From Planctomycetota bacterium (GTDB lineage: Bacteria > Planctomycetota > Phycisphaerae > WQYP01), in assembly GCA_021827645.1 (NCBI GenBank), contig JAKAVA010000060.1, positions 1 through 64,000 of the forward strand: a DNA stretch of 64,000 nt. The letters run 5' to 3'. This document shows positions 16,872 to 26,797 of the stretch, in pieces. The notes under the pieces are model-generated. The model saw nothing but the letters and a program-made list of their open reading frames with translations. It searched no databases and was not told the DNA's origin. The first letter of the stretch is position 1; the number at the start of each line of letters is the position of its first letter. The position numbers were made by a program, and so were the translations under genes.

Positions 16872-17738
16872 TTAACCGCCCTGCGACGATGACGATTTGC
16901 GCTGCATCACTTCCAGCAGCAATCGGGCAGCGTGGCCCGCCGCGGATGACGGATCGGCCAGCCCGCGGATATCGACAACGACCGGCCCGGAAAAATCCTG
17001 CTCGTCCAGCACATCGGCCACCGCTCGAAAATCTCCCTGGCCGCTGCCCAGCAGAACACTCTGCGTAGCCCCGCCGCTGCGCACCGCATCGGCACAGATC
17101 CAAGTGTGGATTATACCGGCGAGTTTGACGGCGGCCTCCGGCGGAGAATCTCCCGCAGCGAGCACCCGAGCGGAATCCAAGGCAGCGCCAACGGCTTTAC
17201 TGACATGTTTTTTCAATATGGATGCAAGCCACGCCGCATGCCCGGAACTCAGCGCAAGTTTAATTCCGGCCCGATCGCCAGACGCGAGAATTTCATCCAT
17301 AACCGACCGGGTGATCGCCTCGACGTCCCCTCCGTTATGATCACCAGACTTTGATGCTGCACGGCCGGTGTTGCCGGGGATTGTCCCCGCAGGAGGTTCG
17401 CCGAGATAAATCACCACCACGCCCGCCCGGCAATCGCGAGCCATTTGCAGCGCCCGCTGCGTCTGATGGATCAACCGTTCAGCATGATTCCAGTCGCTGC
17501 ATCCCATGACTCCTGCACCGACACGGACGGCGGAGAGGTTGAGATTCCTGGATTGCAGTATTTTCATGAAATGCCGGCGTGCCGTCATGCCAAAATCTGC
17601 AGCCGCCAGTTGGGGATGACTGATGCCGACGGCAACACCCGCATAACCCGACTCTGCCGCGACCTTCACCGCGTGACGGAGATCATCTCCGAGGGTATCG
17701 ATATGGAGACTCAGATTGTTACGATTTCGATTTTCCAT
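16872..17738 (-). CDS. sugar phosphate isomerase/epimerase-like TIM-barrel protein
   Basis: 288 residues resembling the xylose isomerase-like/AP-endonuclease-2 barrel family. Recognisable strand-loop elements are LSLHIDTLGDDLRHAVKVAA (9-28), a GYAGVAVGI second strand, ARDCRAGVVVIYLGEP, GIKLALSSGHAAWL near the middle, and VVVDIRGLADPSSA at the end. Typical metal-binding Glu/His positions are not all convincing, so catalytic activity is uncertain. Substrate unknown. It follows two membrane protein genes on the same strand and precedes birA by 58 bases. Confidence 0.68.
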   Translation of the reverse strand: MENRNRNNLSLHIDTLGDDLRHAVKVAAESGYAGVAVGISHPQLAAADFGMTARRHFMKILQSRNLNLSAVRVGAGVMGCSDWNHAERLIHQTQRALQMARDCRAGVVVIYLGEPPAGTIPGNTGRAASKSGDHNGGDVEAITRSVMDEILASGDRAGIKLALSSGHAAWLASILKKHVSKAVGAALDSARVLAAGDSPPEAAVKLAGIIHTWICADAVRSGGATQSVLLGSGQGDFRAVADVLDEQDFSGPVVVDIRGLADPSSAAGHAARLLLEVMQRKSSSSQGG

Positions 17739-17750
17739 TCGACGTTTTAC

Positions 17751-18437
17751 CTATTCACCTTTTGAATCTTCCTGATTGGGCGTATCCACCAGTTGTATCA
17801 GCAGACTCAGCAGGGTTACCGCGAGTATGGCCACCGCCAAGCGCAGCGGCCACTGAGTGCGAGGCCCGCAAAGCCGACTTACCTGCTGCGCGTAACCGGC
17901 ATGGAGCAACACAACCGCCGCCCCAATCACGGCGCCCCCCGCTCCAAGCATCGTACAGCCGAATATGACAAGACGGTCATAGAGCAGCGATGCCGCAAAA
18001 CCAAGGATAATGAATCCTGCGGCTGCCGAGAGCCACCAGAAATCAGGTGGTCGCTGGAGCGTGCTCCAGATTGCCGCCCCCATCATCGCCCCGACGGCGG
18101 CGGAGGAGAGCACCACCGCGAGGCGCATGATTCCGAGAAGCAGCAAACCCGCCAAGGTACCGACGGCCGCATAGATGATGGCGGTAACGGGTGATGCATG
18201 GGCAAAAGAGAGCGCGGCATACCAACCGAATGCGGCGGAAAGGAGAACCACAATGGCCTTGTGGTGCCGACGCGCGCCGATCATCATGATGAGACCGACG
18301 ATGAGAAGCACCAGTCCAACGGCCAGTGAGAGGTGAGCCAGAGCGGGCGGCACAACTGCCGGAGGGCCGGACGATATTGCCCCTGCGGTTGCCGATACCC
18401 CCCCGCCGGCGAATGATGCAGCGGCGATGCGGGTCAT
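17751..18437 (-). CDS. multi-pass membrane protein, glycine/alanine-rich
   Basis: 228 residues with seven or so hydrophobic segments, many built of small residues, like the TM7S3/DUF4203-type small-residue membrane proteins. Its ATG overlaps the stop of the preceding gene as ATGA, and the next gene (TIM barrel) starts 12 bases after its stop, so all are probably one transcript. No catalytic motif is seen. Function unknown. Confidence 0.65.
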   Translation of the reverse strand: MTRIAAASFAGGGVSATAGAISSGPPAVVPPALAHLSLAVGLVLLIVGLIMMIGARRHHKAIVVLLSAAFGWYAALSFAHASPVTAIIYAAVGTLAGLLLLGIMRLAVVLSSAAVGAMMGAAIWSTLQRPPDFWWLSAAAGFIILGFAASLLYDRLVIFGCTMLGAGGAVIGAAVVLLHAGYAQQVSRLCGPRTQWPLRLAVAILAVTLLSLLIQLVDTPNQEDSKGE

Positions 18438-19261
18438 TTTTTCTCCCCGGATCCTTTGGATTTTTTACCACCGTCCGCTTTGGTGGATTTCCGAGCCGCC
18501 CTGAGTTTGAAGAGGTGACGACTCTGCAATGCCGTGCCGATGACCAAAAGCAGCAGAAAGGTGACCTGCGGCCAGAGGGCGGTTTCAAAATTTCCCGCCC
18601 ATTTCGGGTGCCAATATTGCAGCCAGATGATCGCGCCGCCGAGCATCAGCAGTGATCCGGCCCAGACGCCACCCGCCAATGAGGCCAATTCCGGAAAGAT
18701 GAAGGCCACGAGCAGGGTAATGAGAGCGGAACCGATGGTCAGTGCGTAAACACTCCCGGCCTGCTGAGCGGGAAGACGCTGGAGGGATGAGCGGACAAAC
18801 TTGTAGAGATGCACCGTTGTTTTTCGTATTTTATTTATAATTTTTCTGTGTCCGACGGACGGATGCGTTGCCGCGTGCACCGGGCGGGACTTTGCAGGCT
18901 TGGATTTCACCACGACTGCGGGGTGCGACGCAAAGGCGCCATCATGATACGCGAGCCCGCCGCCCAATATCCCCCCCACGATCAGCGCCAGCAGAATGGC
19001 CTGCGAAAGCCTGAAACAGAGGGTACCGAGAATAATTCCCACCACCACCCCGCCCAAACCGATGGAAACCCGGGAGAGAAAATTCAAATGATCAAGCGGA
19101 AGCAGCCATGGTGCGAGAAAACCGAGCGCTGAAAGGAATACGGTGATCAGGACCATCGCCTCTTTGACGGAATTAAGCCACAGCACCAGACCGATGGGAA
19201 TGGCAAGGCCGGCCGCGATAAGCATCGTTGTATCTGGATGGAACCCCAAAATCCCCGGCAC
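18434..19261 (-). CDS. multi-pass membrane protein with basic loop and tail
   Basis: 275 residues if started at the GTG at 19261, which has AGGAGG four bases upstream; an ATG at 19309 and a still longer frame to 19366 are alternatives. About eight hydrophobic segments fall in two groups separated by a basic cytoplasmic-type stretch rich in Lys, His and Pro (about 110-160). The C-terminus ends in a Lys/Gly/Ser-rich tail. The architecture resembles its downstream partner at 17751-18437, and the two overlap by ATGA, so they may be paired or paralogous. No known family recognised. Confidence 0.62.
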   Translation of the reverse strand: MPGILGFHPDTTMLIAAGLAIPIGLVLWLNSVKEAMVLITVFLSALGFLAPWLLPLDHLNFLSRVSIGLGGVVVGIILGTLCFRLSQAILLALIVGGILGGGLAYHDGAFASHPAVVVKSKPAKSRPVHAATHPSVGHRKIINKIRKTTVHLYKFVRSSLQRLPAQQAGSVYALTIGSALITLLVAFIFPELASLAGGVWAGSLLMLGGAIIWLQYWHPKWAGNFETALWPQVTFLLLLVIGTALQSRHLFKLRAARKSTKADGGKKSKGSGEKK

Positions 19262-19766
19262 GCAACCTCCTGTCGCTTCGACACTATGGCCGCCGCTATT
19301 GTACGACATTTTACGCCGGTTTTCGCACGACGAAATGCCTCGGTACCGGCCTTTGTACCATACCACTATCAGGACGCCCCCGACGAATCGGTGGTTTCCT
19401 GCCGGAGAAGCTATCTGTTTGTAAAGTTCGACAAGGTGCTGCTGTAAAACCGCAAAGGTGGCATAGCGCCGGGCCCATGCAACCCGAGCCCGGCGCCGTG
19501 AGCTTACGGATTCGCAAAACGCCGTTGGCAGGTTTTGTCAGTGAATGCAGCCATGCCGCTTTGGCCAATCCCCAGCCGATCCATTCATCCGGCAGATATC
19601 ACGATTTTTACATCTCTATGCTATAGTGACGAGCTGGAATTTGCCTTTGTATTGTCGCAGCAAGCGGGGGATAGTCCATGTGTTCGGACTTTTTGTGAAA
19701 CTAAACAACCGAAAGGTGTGAGCGACTACTATGCGCCTGGTAAAAACAGACGCGGCCGGAGACCCC
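19262..19766. other. divergent intergenic region with a strong hairpin
   Basis: About 500 bases with no supportable gene. GCGCCGGGC (19466-19474) and GCCCGGCGC (19488-19496) form a perfect nine-base stem with a 13-base loop; no T-run follows on either strand, so it is not a typical terminator and may be an operator or RNA structure in the leader of the beta-helix gene. TATAGT at 19624-19629 could be a -10 for that gene, without a good -35. Confidence 0.45.
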
Positions 19767-22328
19767 ATGAAATCAATTCATTACAAATGGTTGCTGTGTG
19801 TCTTGATCCCCGTTGTTACCTGCAGCGGCGTTCTGGTCGGCCGAGCCGCCGGCCTTGCCCCCCCACCGGGACTGATGCTCTTTGTAGCGCCCCATGGCGA
19901 CAACTCGGCCAGCGGTTCAGCCGCCGAGCCTCTTCGCACGCTGGCCGGGGCACAAGCCGCCATTCGCCGGCTCAAGGCCGGTGGAAAATTTCCGGTCGGG
20001 GGTGTAACGGTGATGATCAGCGCCGGCACCTATGATCTGTCCAAACCTCTTGTGTTCACCGCCGCAGATTCCGGCTTACCGCAAAGCCCCATTCGATATG
20101 TCGCTGAGCCCGGCGCACAGGTGATTGTCAGTGGAGGCCGGACCCTGCGGTTGCATTGGCGGCCTTGGAGGCACGGCATCATGCAGGCACGGGTGCCGGC
20201 TGGCCTCAGGACGGATCAACTCTGGATCAACGGCCGAAAGCAGGTGTTGGCTCGCTACCCGGCGGCACAAGCACAATCAAAAGAGCCTTATCACGGAGCA
20301 ATCCATGATATTTTTAATCGAGGCTTTGCGCGGCAGTGGGCGCAAATTATGGGGCTGCTGAATAAGGTCCACAGGCACACGTCGGAGACGTATTATGCCG
20401 ACGGTGCCAATTGGCCTCCTCATGTGGGAAGTCAAGTCGTGGCGTGGCCGGCTGCAGAGGCGATCAACGGCAAATATTGGAAACAATGGAAACACCCGGA
20501 TGGCGGCATCATTCATGTCCTGCATCCAGCGGGTTGGGGAAGCCTTGACTTTGAGATCAAGCGAATTCATGGCCGCCTGATGCTGGTCGGGGGCTGGCAA
20601 ACCAATCGGCCTCTTGGCAGCATGCCGAGCGTGGGGTATCTCACCAACTTTCGGTCATTTCTGACCTCGCCGGGTGAATGGTACCTGGATTCCAGAACAT
20701 CGCGTTTGTATTTTTATCCGCCGACGGGACTAAAACTCGGCAGTTCCAAGGTGGAGGTCGCGCGCCTCCGTTCGCTGGTAAAGTTTGAGGCTTCGAGCGG
20801 TGATCCGGTACGGTTCGTGACGATGCGTGGCCTAACGTTTGAGCATACCTTGCGCACGTTTATGCGTACACGCGAACCCATCATGCGCAGCGATCTGGCC
20901 ATCTATCGCGGAGGAGCGGTGCTGTTTCAGGGGGCCAAGCATTGCGGCCTGATCGACTGCAACCTGGTTGATCTTGGCGGTAACGCGGTGTTTTTGAGCA
21001 ACTACAACCGGGATGTTTCCATTCGCGGCTGCCTGATTAAAAATATTGGAGCCAGTGGCGTGAGCTTTGTAGGCAATCCACGGGCGGCGCAGGTTCCGGA
21101 GTATTGGGGTATCAGCATCCCGCTGAGCCGTATGAACCTGACTCCCGGTCCGAAAACGAACGATTACCCGAAAAACTGTTCGGTGGAGGATTGTCTCATC
21201 CACAACATCGGGCAAATGGAGTATGCGGCGGTTGGCGTGGAAATTGATCTAGCGGAGGATATTACGGTCCGCCACTGTTCGATTTACAACACGCCACGGG
21301 CCGGCATCAACATCGGCGACGGATGCTGGGGCGGTGACAAGATTGAATATTGTGACGTGTTTAATACCGTTCTCCACACAGGAGACAACGGAGCGTTTAA
21401 TTCCTGGGGGCGGGATCGTTACTGGGAGGCCCCCGGAAATCTGGCCGCCATGATCAAGAAACATCCGGATCTTCCATTTCTGGACGTTATCAAGCCCATC
21501 GTCCTGTGCAACAACCGCTGGCAGTGTGCGCACGGCTGGGACATTGATCTCGATGATGGCTCGAGTAATTACCGGATATACGACAATCTCTGTCTGCAGG
21601 GGGGCTTGAAGAACCGCGATGGGTTCAGGCGTATAGTTTACAATAACATCATCCTTAACAACACGTTCTACCCGCAGGTGTGGTTCGCCAACTGCGGTGA
21701 GATATTTGAGCATAACATTGTGATGCGGCCATATAACTTCTGCTTTATGCACCATCCGGATTGGGTGAAAGCGGAAAATGACAACCTGTTCCCAACCGTC
21801 GCCATTTTGAGACAGGAGCAGGCATTGGGCGCCGATCGCAATTCGGTGGCGGGTAATCCGATGTTCATGAATCCGGCAAAGGGAGATTATGATGTCAGGG
21901 CCGGATCACCGGCGTTTAAGATCGGATTCAAAAATTTTCCAATGAATGAATTCGGTGTTACCAGCCCACGGCTCAAAGCGCTAACCCAAACGCCCTTCAT
22001 GGGGCATGAGGCGGCGCCGTCGCCCACGAAGAAAAGCATCAAACGGTATTGGATGGGCGGACGAATCCGTAGAATTACCGACTTGGCGGAACAATCGGTT
22101 TACGGTTTACCAACGCCCTCAGGCGTTTTGGTGACTTTGGTTCCAAAGAATGGAAAACTGGCGAAGCTGGGCCTTCGGCCCTACGACGTCATCATGAGCA
22201 TCAACGGCCATCGTGTGACAGCCGCGAAGCAGGTGATCGCAGCCTGGCGGAAGTTGCGTACCGGGCAGACCATGAAACTGGCCATCATGCGCCAACAACA
22301 GCGCATCACGTTACGCTTGCGGCGGTGA
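19767..22328 (+). CDS. secreted right-handed beta-helix protein with C-terminal PDZ domain
   Basis: 853 residues from the ATG at 19767 (GGAG five bases upstream; a longer frame begins at 19731). After a signal peptide comes LFVAPHGDNSASGSAAEPLR, the opening typical of secreted pectate-lyase-like proteins. A sheath-like N-terminal domain follows, then a parallel beta-helix with repeated short strands (for example the CGLIDCNLVDLGGNAVFLSN, CSVEDCLIHNIG and ITVRHCSIYNTPRAGINIGD turns). Residues about 765-853 form a PDZ-like domain with GLRPYDVIMSINGHRV. Beta-helix proteins of this type often bind or cleave polysaccharides; the PDZ fusion is unusual. Substrate unknown. It stands alone. Confidence 0.8.
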   Translation: MKSIHYKWLLCVLIPVVTCSGVLVGRAAGLAPPPGLMLFVAPHGDNSASGSAAEPLRTLAGAQAAIRRLKAGGKFPVGGVTVMISAGTYDLSKPLVFTAADSGLPQSPIRYVAEPGAQVIVSGGRTLRLHWRPWRHGIMQARVPAGLRTDQLWINGRKQVLARYPAAQAQSKEPYHGAIHDIFNRGFARQWAQIMGLLNKVHRHTSETYYADGANWPPHVGSQVVAWPAAEAINGKYWKQWKHPDGGIIHVLHPAGWGSLDFEIKRIHGRLMLVGGWQTNRPLGSMPSVGYLTNFRSFLTSPGEWYLDSRTSRLYFYPPTGLKLGSSKVEVARLRSLVKFEASSGDPVRFVTMRGLTFEHTLRTFMRTREPIMRSDLAIYRGGAVLFQGAKHCGLIDCNLVDLGGNAVFLSNYNRDVSIRGCLIKNIGASGVSFVGNPRAAQVPEYWGISIPLSRMNLTPGPKTNDYPKNCSVEDCLIHNIGQMEYAAVGVEIDLAEDITVRHCSIYNTPRAGINIGDGCWGGDKIEYCDVFNTVLHTGDNGAFNSWGRDRYWEAPGNLAAMIKKHPDLPFLDVIKPIVLCNNRWQCAHGWDIDLDDGSSNYRIYDNLCLQGGLKNRDGFRRIVYNNIILNNTFYPQVWFANCGEIFEHNIVMRPYNFCFMHHPDWVKAENDNLFPTVAILRQEQALGADRNSVAGNPMFMNPAKGDYDVRAGSPAFKIGFKNFPMNEFGVTSPRLKALTQTPFMGHEAAPSPTKKSIKRYWMGGRIRRITDLAEQSVYGLPTPSGVLVTLVPKNGKLAKLGLRPYDVIMSINGHRVTAAKQVIAAWRKLRTGQTMKLAIMRQQQRITLRLRR

Positions 22329-22441
22329 TACCGCCCCGCGGATGCTGTTCTAACCGCCCGTGACGCGAGAAGTGCGATTGGTGGCGGGCCTCTCCTCCCC
22401 ACCAGGAAAATCGCCACACGGCTGCCGCCGATCGCGGTGTT

Positions 22442-24277
22442 TCAGTTGTTCGCCACACCCAGAGGCGCTGCCAGAAGGACATCATCGCTGCGCAAGACGG
22501 TGAGCATTTGATACATCTGCATGATCTGCGTGCGGAAGCCGCCGGGCAGGCCGGTCATCATGGCCTTGAGCCCCACGGGGAGCGATGCATCAAGGCCCAG
22601 TTTCTGGCGGATGATCTGCGAAAGGGACATCGGGCGCGGCAGCACGACCACACGATACGGCGAATGAATTCCGGCAGCCTTGGCGACGGCAGCTTCGGTG
22701 TCATGGAGAGAACCGATCTCATCAACCAGTCCTGCCTTGATGGCACTGCGGCCGGTGAAGAGGCGTCCACGCGCAACAAGAGAGATATTTTTAATATGCG
22801 AACCGCGGGCTTCCATAACGCGTTTGGTGAAGAGTTTGTAGGTGTGACGCATCAATTTCGCCACGTAGGCGCGCTGGGCCGGTGTGAATGACATGGTGGA
22901 ATCAAAAAGACCCGCATGATCGCCCTTGGAGAAGGATTCGACGCCAAGACCGACTTCCTTAAAGAGACCGCCGATGACGATCTTCCCCCCCACCACACCG
23001 ATGGAACCAACGATGGAACCCGGATCGGCGAAGATTTTTTTACCTGCGGTTGAAATGTAGTAACCACCGCTCGCCGCCTCTGATCCCATGGAGACATAAA
23101 CCGGTTTTTTGCATGCATGGAGGAGTTGCCAGATGGATTCACTGGCTTGGGCTGACCCGCCGGGTGAATCCACTCGCAGAACAACCGCCTTGATATCCGG
23201 ATTATTTTCCACAACCTGCAGCGCCCGACGGATGCCGTACGGAGTGATCACCGACGTGTTCTGATCATTAATTGGTGAATCATCCATAATGACGCCAGAG
23301 GCACAAATGACGGCGACGGCCGGTTCGGTCGATCTCGCTTTGTGATGAGGAGAGCCGAGCAATTGAAATAAGGCGAATGGACTGTTGATCTTCAGCGGTT
23401 TGGTGATATGCCTTCCATAATGACTTTCCAATCGGCAGCCACCCATGAATGTGGTCTCAACGAGATGCCGCATTTCCGGCCGACTCACCAGGCTATCGAT
23501 GAGATGTTCTCGCTTAGCCATCTGGGCCGTCAACCAGCCTTGATTAATTGCATTTTCCACTGCCGATTCGGTCATACCGGGCCGATGGGCGGCAATGGTG
23601 TGGACGATCTGAGAGTACCAGCCATTGACCAGCCCCTCCACCTGTGACGAAAAGGCTTTGCTGGCGCTGTATCGGGTAAAAGGCTCTTCGGCGCCCTTGT
23701 ATTTACCTATCTGAATCATATTGGCGTGAATATGCAGTTTTTGCAGCAGACCACGAAAGAACATCAATTGCAGCGATGCCCCGGGGATAAAGATGTTTCC
23801 CTGCGGAGACATGAGAACGCGATTGGCATGTGCCGCCAGAAGGTAGGTGTTCTCACTGTAATTGGTGGAGTAAAACCAGACGGGTTTGTGGGCCTTCCGG
23901 GCCTGTGAGATTAAATGTCCAAGTTCCTGCGCCTGTGTGAGCGTCAAAGCGAAACCATGGAGATCGAAAAACAGGCCGGAGATACGCGGGTCGGCAATGG
24001 CTTTTTTAATCAATGCCACTGTGGTGGTGAGCGCCGGCTGATTTTGACTGCCCCAGTTAAAAAGCGAAAAGGAAAACCCCTGCGGACATTCCTGAAGCGT
24101 GCCGGAGAGATGAATCTCGGCAACGTACTTGTTGTTGGCTGCCGACGGGGTGACGGCTGTTGCGGCAATCGCGGACCGCAGGGAAAAAGCCAGCGCGGCG
24201 ACGGCGAGCACCGATATCGCAAATCGGCTGAACAAGTGTGAGATTGGGGCCAAGAGGAAGACGCGTTTGATAGACAT
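22442..24277 (-). CDS. sppA: signal peptide peptidase SppA, long (67K) type
   Basis: 611 residues, matching the double-domain SppA form. An N-terminal membrane anchor (about 14-38) is followed by two S49 domains. The catalytic lysine is K194 in GKYKGAEEPF, in the first domain, and the nucleophile is S403 in AASGGYYIS, in the second, as in the E. coli enzyme. The DPGSIVGSIGVVGGK motif follows. SppA degrades cleaved signal peptides within the membrane. GGAG lies seven bases before the ATG at 24277. It is divergent from nadB. Confidence 0.94.
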   Translation of the reverse strand: MSIKRVFLLAPISHLFSRFAISVLAVAALAFSLRSAIAATAVTPSAANNKYVAEIHLSGTLQECPQGFSFSLFNWGSQNQPALTTTVALIKKAIADPRISGLFFDLHGFALTLTQAQELGHLISQARKAHKPVWFYSTNYSENTYLLAAHANRVLMSPQGNIFIPGASLQLMFFRGLLQKLHIHANMIQIGKYKGAEEPFTRYSASKAFSSQVEGLVNGWYSQIVHTIAAHRPGMTESAVENAINQGWLTAQMAKREHLIDSLVSRPEMRHLVETTFMGGCRLESHYGRHITKPLKINSPFALFQLLGSPHHKARSTEPAVAVICASGVIMDDSPINDQNTSVITPYGIRRALQVVENNPDIKAVVLRVDSPGGSAQASESIWQLLHACKKPVYVSMGSEAASGGYYISTAGKKIFADPGSIVGSIGVVGGKIVIGGLFKEVGLGVESFSKGDHAGLFDSTMSFTPAQRAYVAKLMRHTYKLFTKRVMEARGSHIKNISLVARGRLFTGRSAIKAGLVDEIGSLHDTEAAVAKAAGIHSPYRVVVLPRPMSLSQIIRQKLGLDASLPVGLKAMMTGLPGGFRTQIMQMYQMLTVLRSDDVLLAAPLGVANN

Positions 24278-24480
24278 CGATCAACTCCGTGTAGAGTGCA
24301 CATAACCTCAGCAGTCTAGCATAAATTAAGGGTAGTGTGCCAGCGTCACCTCGCGAAGCATTGGCCAACCCGCAAGACAAGATTCTCGAGAGAGAACGAC
24401 ATGAGATAGATACGGCGCGTGGCCGTGAAGGCTCGATCGGAGTGATCTGACTGCCACAAACGATAATATTCGTCGTGGTA

Positions 24481-24486
24481 TATAAT
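24481..24486 (+). promoter_or_regulatory. candidate -10 element of nadB
   Basis: A perfect TATAAT lies 42 bases before the nadB ATG. No good -35 hexamer is present at the standard distance, so the call rests on the -10 alone. The remaining sppA-nadB spacer (24278-24528) shows nothing else. Confidence 0.35.
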
Positions 24487-24528
24487 CCTGTGGTTGACTA
24501 CTGTTGTCCCTTGGAGCCGCACTGAAAT

Positions 24529-26169
24529 ATGCAGCGAATGTATTTATGTCCATTTAAGACGCATCGCCTGCCGCAAATTACCACCGATGTGCTGGTGATT
24601 GGGAGCGGGGTGGGGGGATTACGTGCGGCGATCGAGGCGTCGGAGGGGGCGGAGGTCTTGGTGGTATCCAAGCACCAGTTATCGGAATCCAACACCTTTT
24701 ATGCTCAGGGCGGGATCGCCGGCGTCATGCAGGCGGCCGATACCTTTGAGAGCCACATTGCCGATACGCTGCAGGTGGCCTGCGGTCTGGGAGACCGGCC
24801 GGCGGCGGAAACCGTCGTGCGGGAAGGTCCGGACCGGATCAATGAGCTGATCCAATGGGGTGCGAATTTTGATCGGGAGCTTAACGGTCAGCTTTCATTC
24901 GGGCGTGAGGGGGGACATTCGTTTGCGCGGATCGTCCACGCATTGGGAGATTCGACCGGGCGTGAGCTGGCCAACTGTCTGGGGGCGGTGGCCCGCAGCC
25001 GGGAGGCGATATCCATCCTTGAGCATACATTTATTATTGATTTATTAACTATGGACAATCGGTGTCTCGGTGCGCTGGCGTGGGAGGCATCGAAAGGACT
25101 GTTCGTCATTTTTGCCCGGCAGACGATCCTGGCCAGCGGCGGAACGGGGGCGCTTTATCGCGAAACCACCAACCCGCTGATTGCGACCGCCGACGGGCAT
25201 GCGATGGCGTGGCGGGCCGGCGCGGTCCTGCGCAATATGGAAATGGTTCAATTTCATCCCACAACGATCTATATCGCGGGTGCGACGCGTTCGCTGGTGA
25301 GTGAGGCGGTACGGGGCGAGGGGGCAAAGCTTATTGATAAAGCCGGCTACCGATTCATGCCGGATTATCACGCGATGGCAGACCTGGCACCGCGCGATGT
25401 GGTCTCACGGGCCATCCTTGATCACATGGCGAAAACACAAACCACACACGTGTTTCTGGATTGCCGGCATATGTCGCGTGAGGCATTTGCGGCGCGTTTT
25501 CCGGGTATCTTTGATGTATGCGAGAAATTTGGTATTGATCCATCCAAGCAACCAATACCGGTGCATCCCAGCGCCCACTACATGGTCGGGGGAGTGGTGT
25601 GCGATCTGAGCGGATCGACAACGGTTGAAAATCTCCATGCGGTGGGCGAGGTTTCCTATACGGGATTGCATGGTGCCAACCGGTTGGCAAGCAATTCACT
25701 GATTGAGGCGCTGGTTTTCGGCAGGCGTGCCGGGCAACATGTGCTCCAGACGCTGGCCCAGCATCCCCGCGGTACGGTTGTACCGAGATTATCTGCCGAA
25801 AGACCCCAAAGCCAGCGGACGGAACTGGATATGCTCGATGTGCTCAGTTCGCTTCGATCGCTGATGTGGCGAAATGTCGGGGTGGAACGTTTCGGACCGC
25901 GACTGGATGAATCGACCGAAATTATTGATTTTTGGAGCCGCTATATTCTGGATAAAAATTTCGACAAACCCGCGGGATGGGAATTGCAGAATATGTTGCA
26001 GGTGGCAAGATTGATTGCCGTATCGGCGAATATGCGCCAGGAGACGCGAGGGGTGCATTACCGTACCGATTTTCCGAATATGGATGATCGGAACTGGCGC
26101 TATCATCTCGACTGGCGGGCGAATTCGCCGATGGCGGTAAAATCATTGGTGATGGATCGCGCTGCCTGA
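24529..26169 (+). CDS. nadB: L-aspartate oxidase
   Basis: 546 residues. The FAD-binding GSGVGG is at 25-30, followed by the substrate-binding THFFAQGG-like STFYAQGGIAG variant (NTFYAQGGIAGV), HPTTIYIAG, and HPSAHYMVGGV, all characteristic of the NadB branch rather than succinate dehydrogenase flavoprotein. It oxidises aspartate to iminoaspartate, the first step of de novo NAD synthesis, with oxygen or fumarate as acceptor. nadA and nadC are not nearby. No ideal Shine-Dalgarno precedes the ATG. algH follows after 70 bases on the same strand. Confidence 0.96.
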   Translation: MQRMYLCPFKTHRLPQITTDVLVIGSGVGGLRAAIEASEGAEVLVVSKHQLSESNTFYAQGGIAGVMQAADTFESHIADTLQVACGLGDRPAAETVVREGPDRINELIQWGANFDRELNGQLSFGREGGHSFARIVHALGDSTGRELANCLGAVARSREAISILEHTFIIDLLTMDNRCLGALAWEASKGLFVIFARQTILASGGTGALYRETTNPLIATADGHAMAWRAGAVLRNMEMVQFHPTTIYIAGATRSLVSEAVRGEGAKLIDKAGYRFMPDYHAMADLAPRDVVSRAILDHMAKTQTTHVFLDCRHMSREAFAARFPGIFDVCEKFGIDPSKQPIPVHPSAHYMVGGVVCDLSGSTTVENLHAVGEVSYTGLHGANRLASNSLIEALVFGRRAGQHVLQTLAQHPRGTVVPRLSAERPQSQRTELDMLDVLSSLRSLMWRNVGVERFGPRLDESTEIIDFWSRYILDKNFDKPAGWELQNMLQVARLIAVSANMRQETRGVHYRTDFPNMDDRNWRYHLDWRANSPMAVKSLVMDRAA

Positions 26170-26239
26170 GCGGCGTAAATCGACCTGTTTTCGTGCAGCG
26201 TGCCGGACAAGTCAGAGTGCTGAACATTGGAGCTTTCTT

Positions 26240-26797
26240 ATGACCGACTTACGCGGTCATCTGCTTATCGCGATGCCGGGTTTGCTGGACCCGAATTTTT
26301 ACCGATCGGTGGTGCTGATTGTGCGCCATGATACGGATGGAGCCATGGGCGTCATCTTGAATCGGCCGCTCGAGGTGACGATCAAAGACGCGTGGGCCAA
26401 GGTGGATGGAGGAACATGCACCAACACGTCCAAGCTCCATGCGGGCGGGCCCTGCCCGGGACCGCTGCTGGCTCTGCACGACGGCCGCCGAATTATCGGG
26501 GAACGCATTATTGACGGCCTTCACTACTCCATTGAAGCCGATGACATACGAAAAATTATTGAAGAGAATGTACAGCCTTCACGATTTTTCGTGGGCAACG
26601 CCGGATGGAGCCCGAATCAGTTGGAATCTGAAATCGGAACAGCATCGTGGCTGACGTGTCCTGCCACGGAAACGGTGGCATTTGCCGATATTCGGCAGGA
26701 ACAGATGTGGATCATGTTCACGCGGATTGCGACCATGCGGGCTATCACTCCCAACTTGAGCCATCGATTTTTTCCCGCCGACCCACAGTTGAACTGA
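26240..26797 (+). CDS. YqgE/AlgH family protein
   Basis: 185 residues, matching the UPF0301 family. The N-terminal GHLLIAMPGLLDPNFYRSVV, then GAMGVILNRPL, the GGPCPGPLLALH turn and RFFVGNAGWSPNQLESEI are the family signatures. The family has a conserved fold but no settled biochemical role; AlgH in Pseudomonas affects alginate and other regulation. GGAG is seven bases upstream of the ATG. It probably shares a transcript with nadB. Confidence 0.92.
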   Translation: MTDLRGHLLIAMPGLLDPNFYRSVVLIVRHDTDGAMGVILNRPLEVTIKDAWAKVDGGTCTNTSKLHAGGPCPGPLLALHDGRRIIGERIIDGLHYSIEADDIRKIIEENVQPSRFFVGNAGWSPNQLESEIGTASWLTCPATETVAFADIRQEQMWIMFTRIATMRAITPNLSHRFFPADPQLN

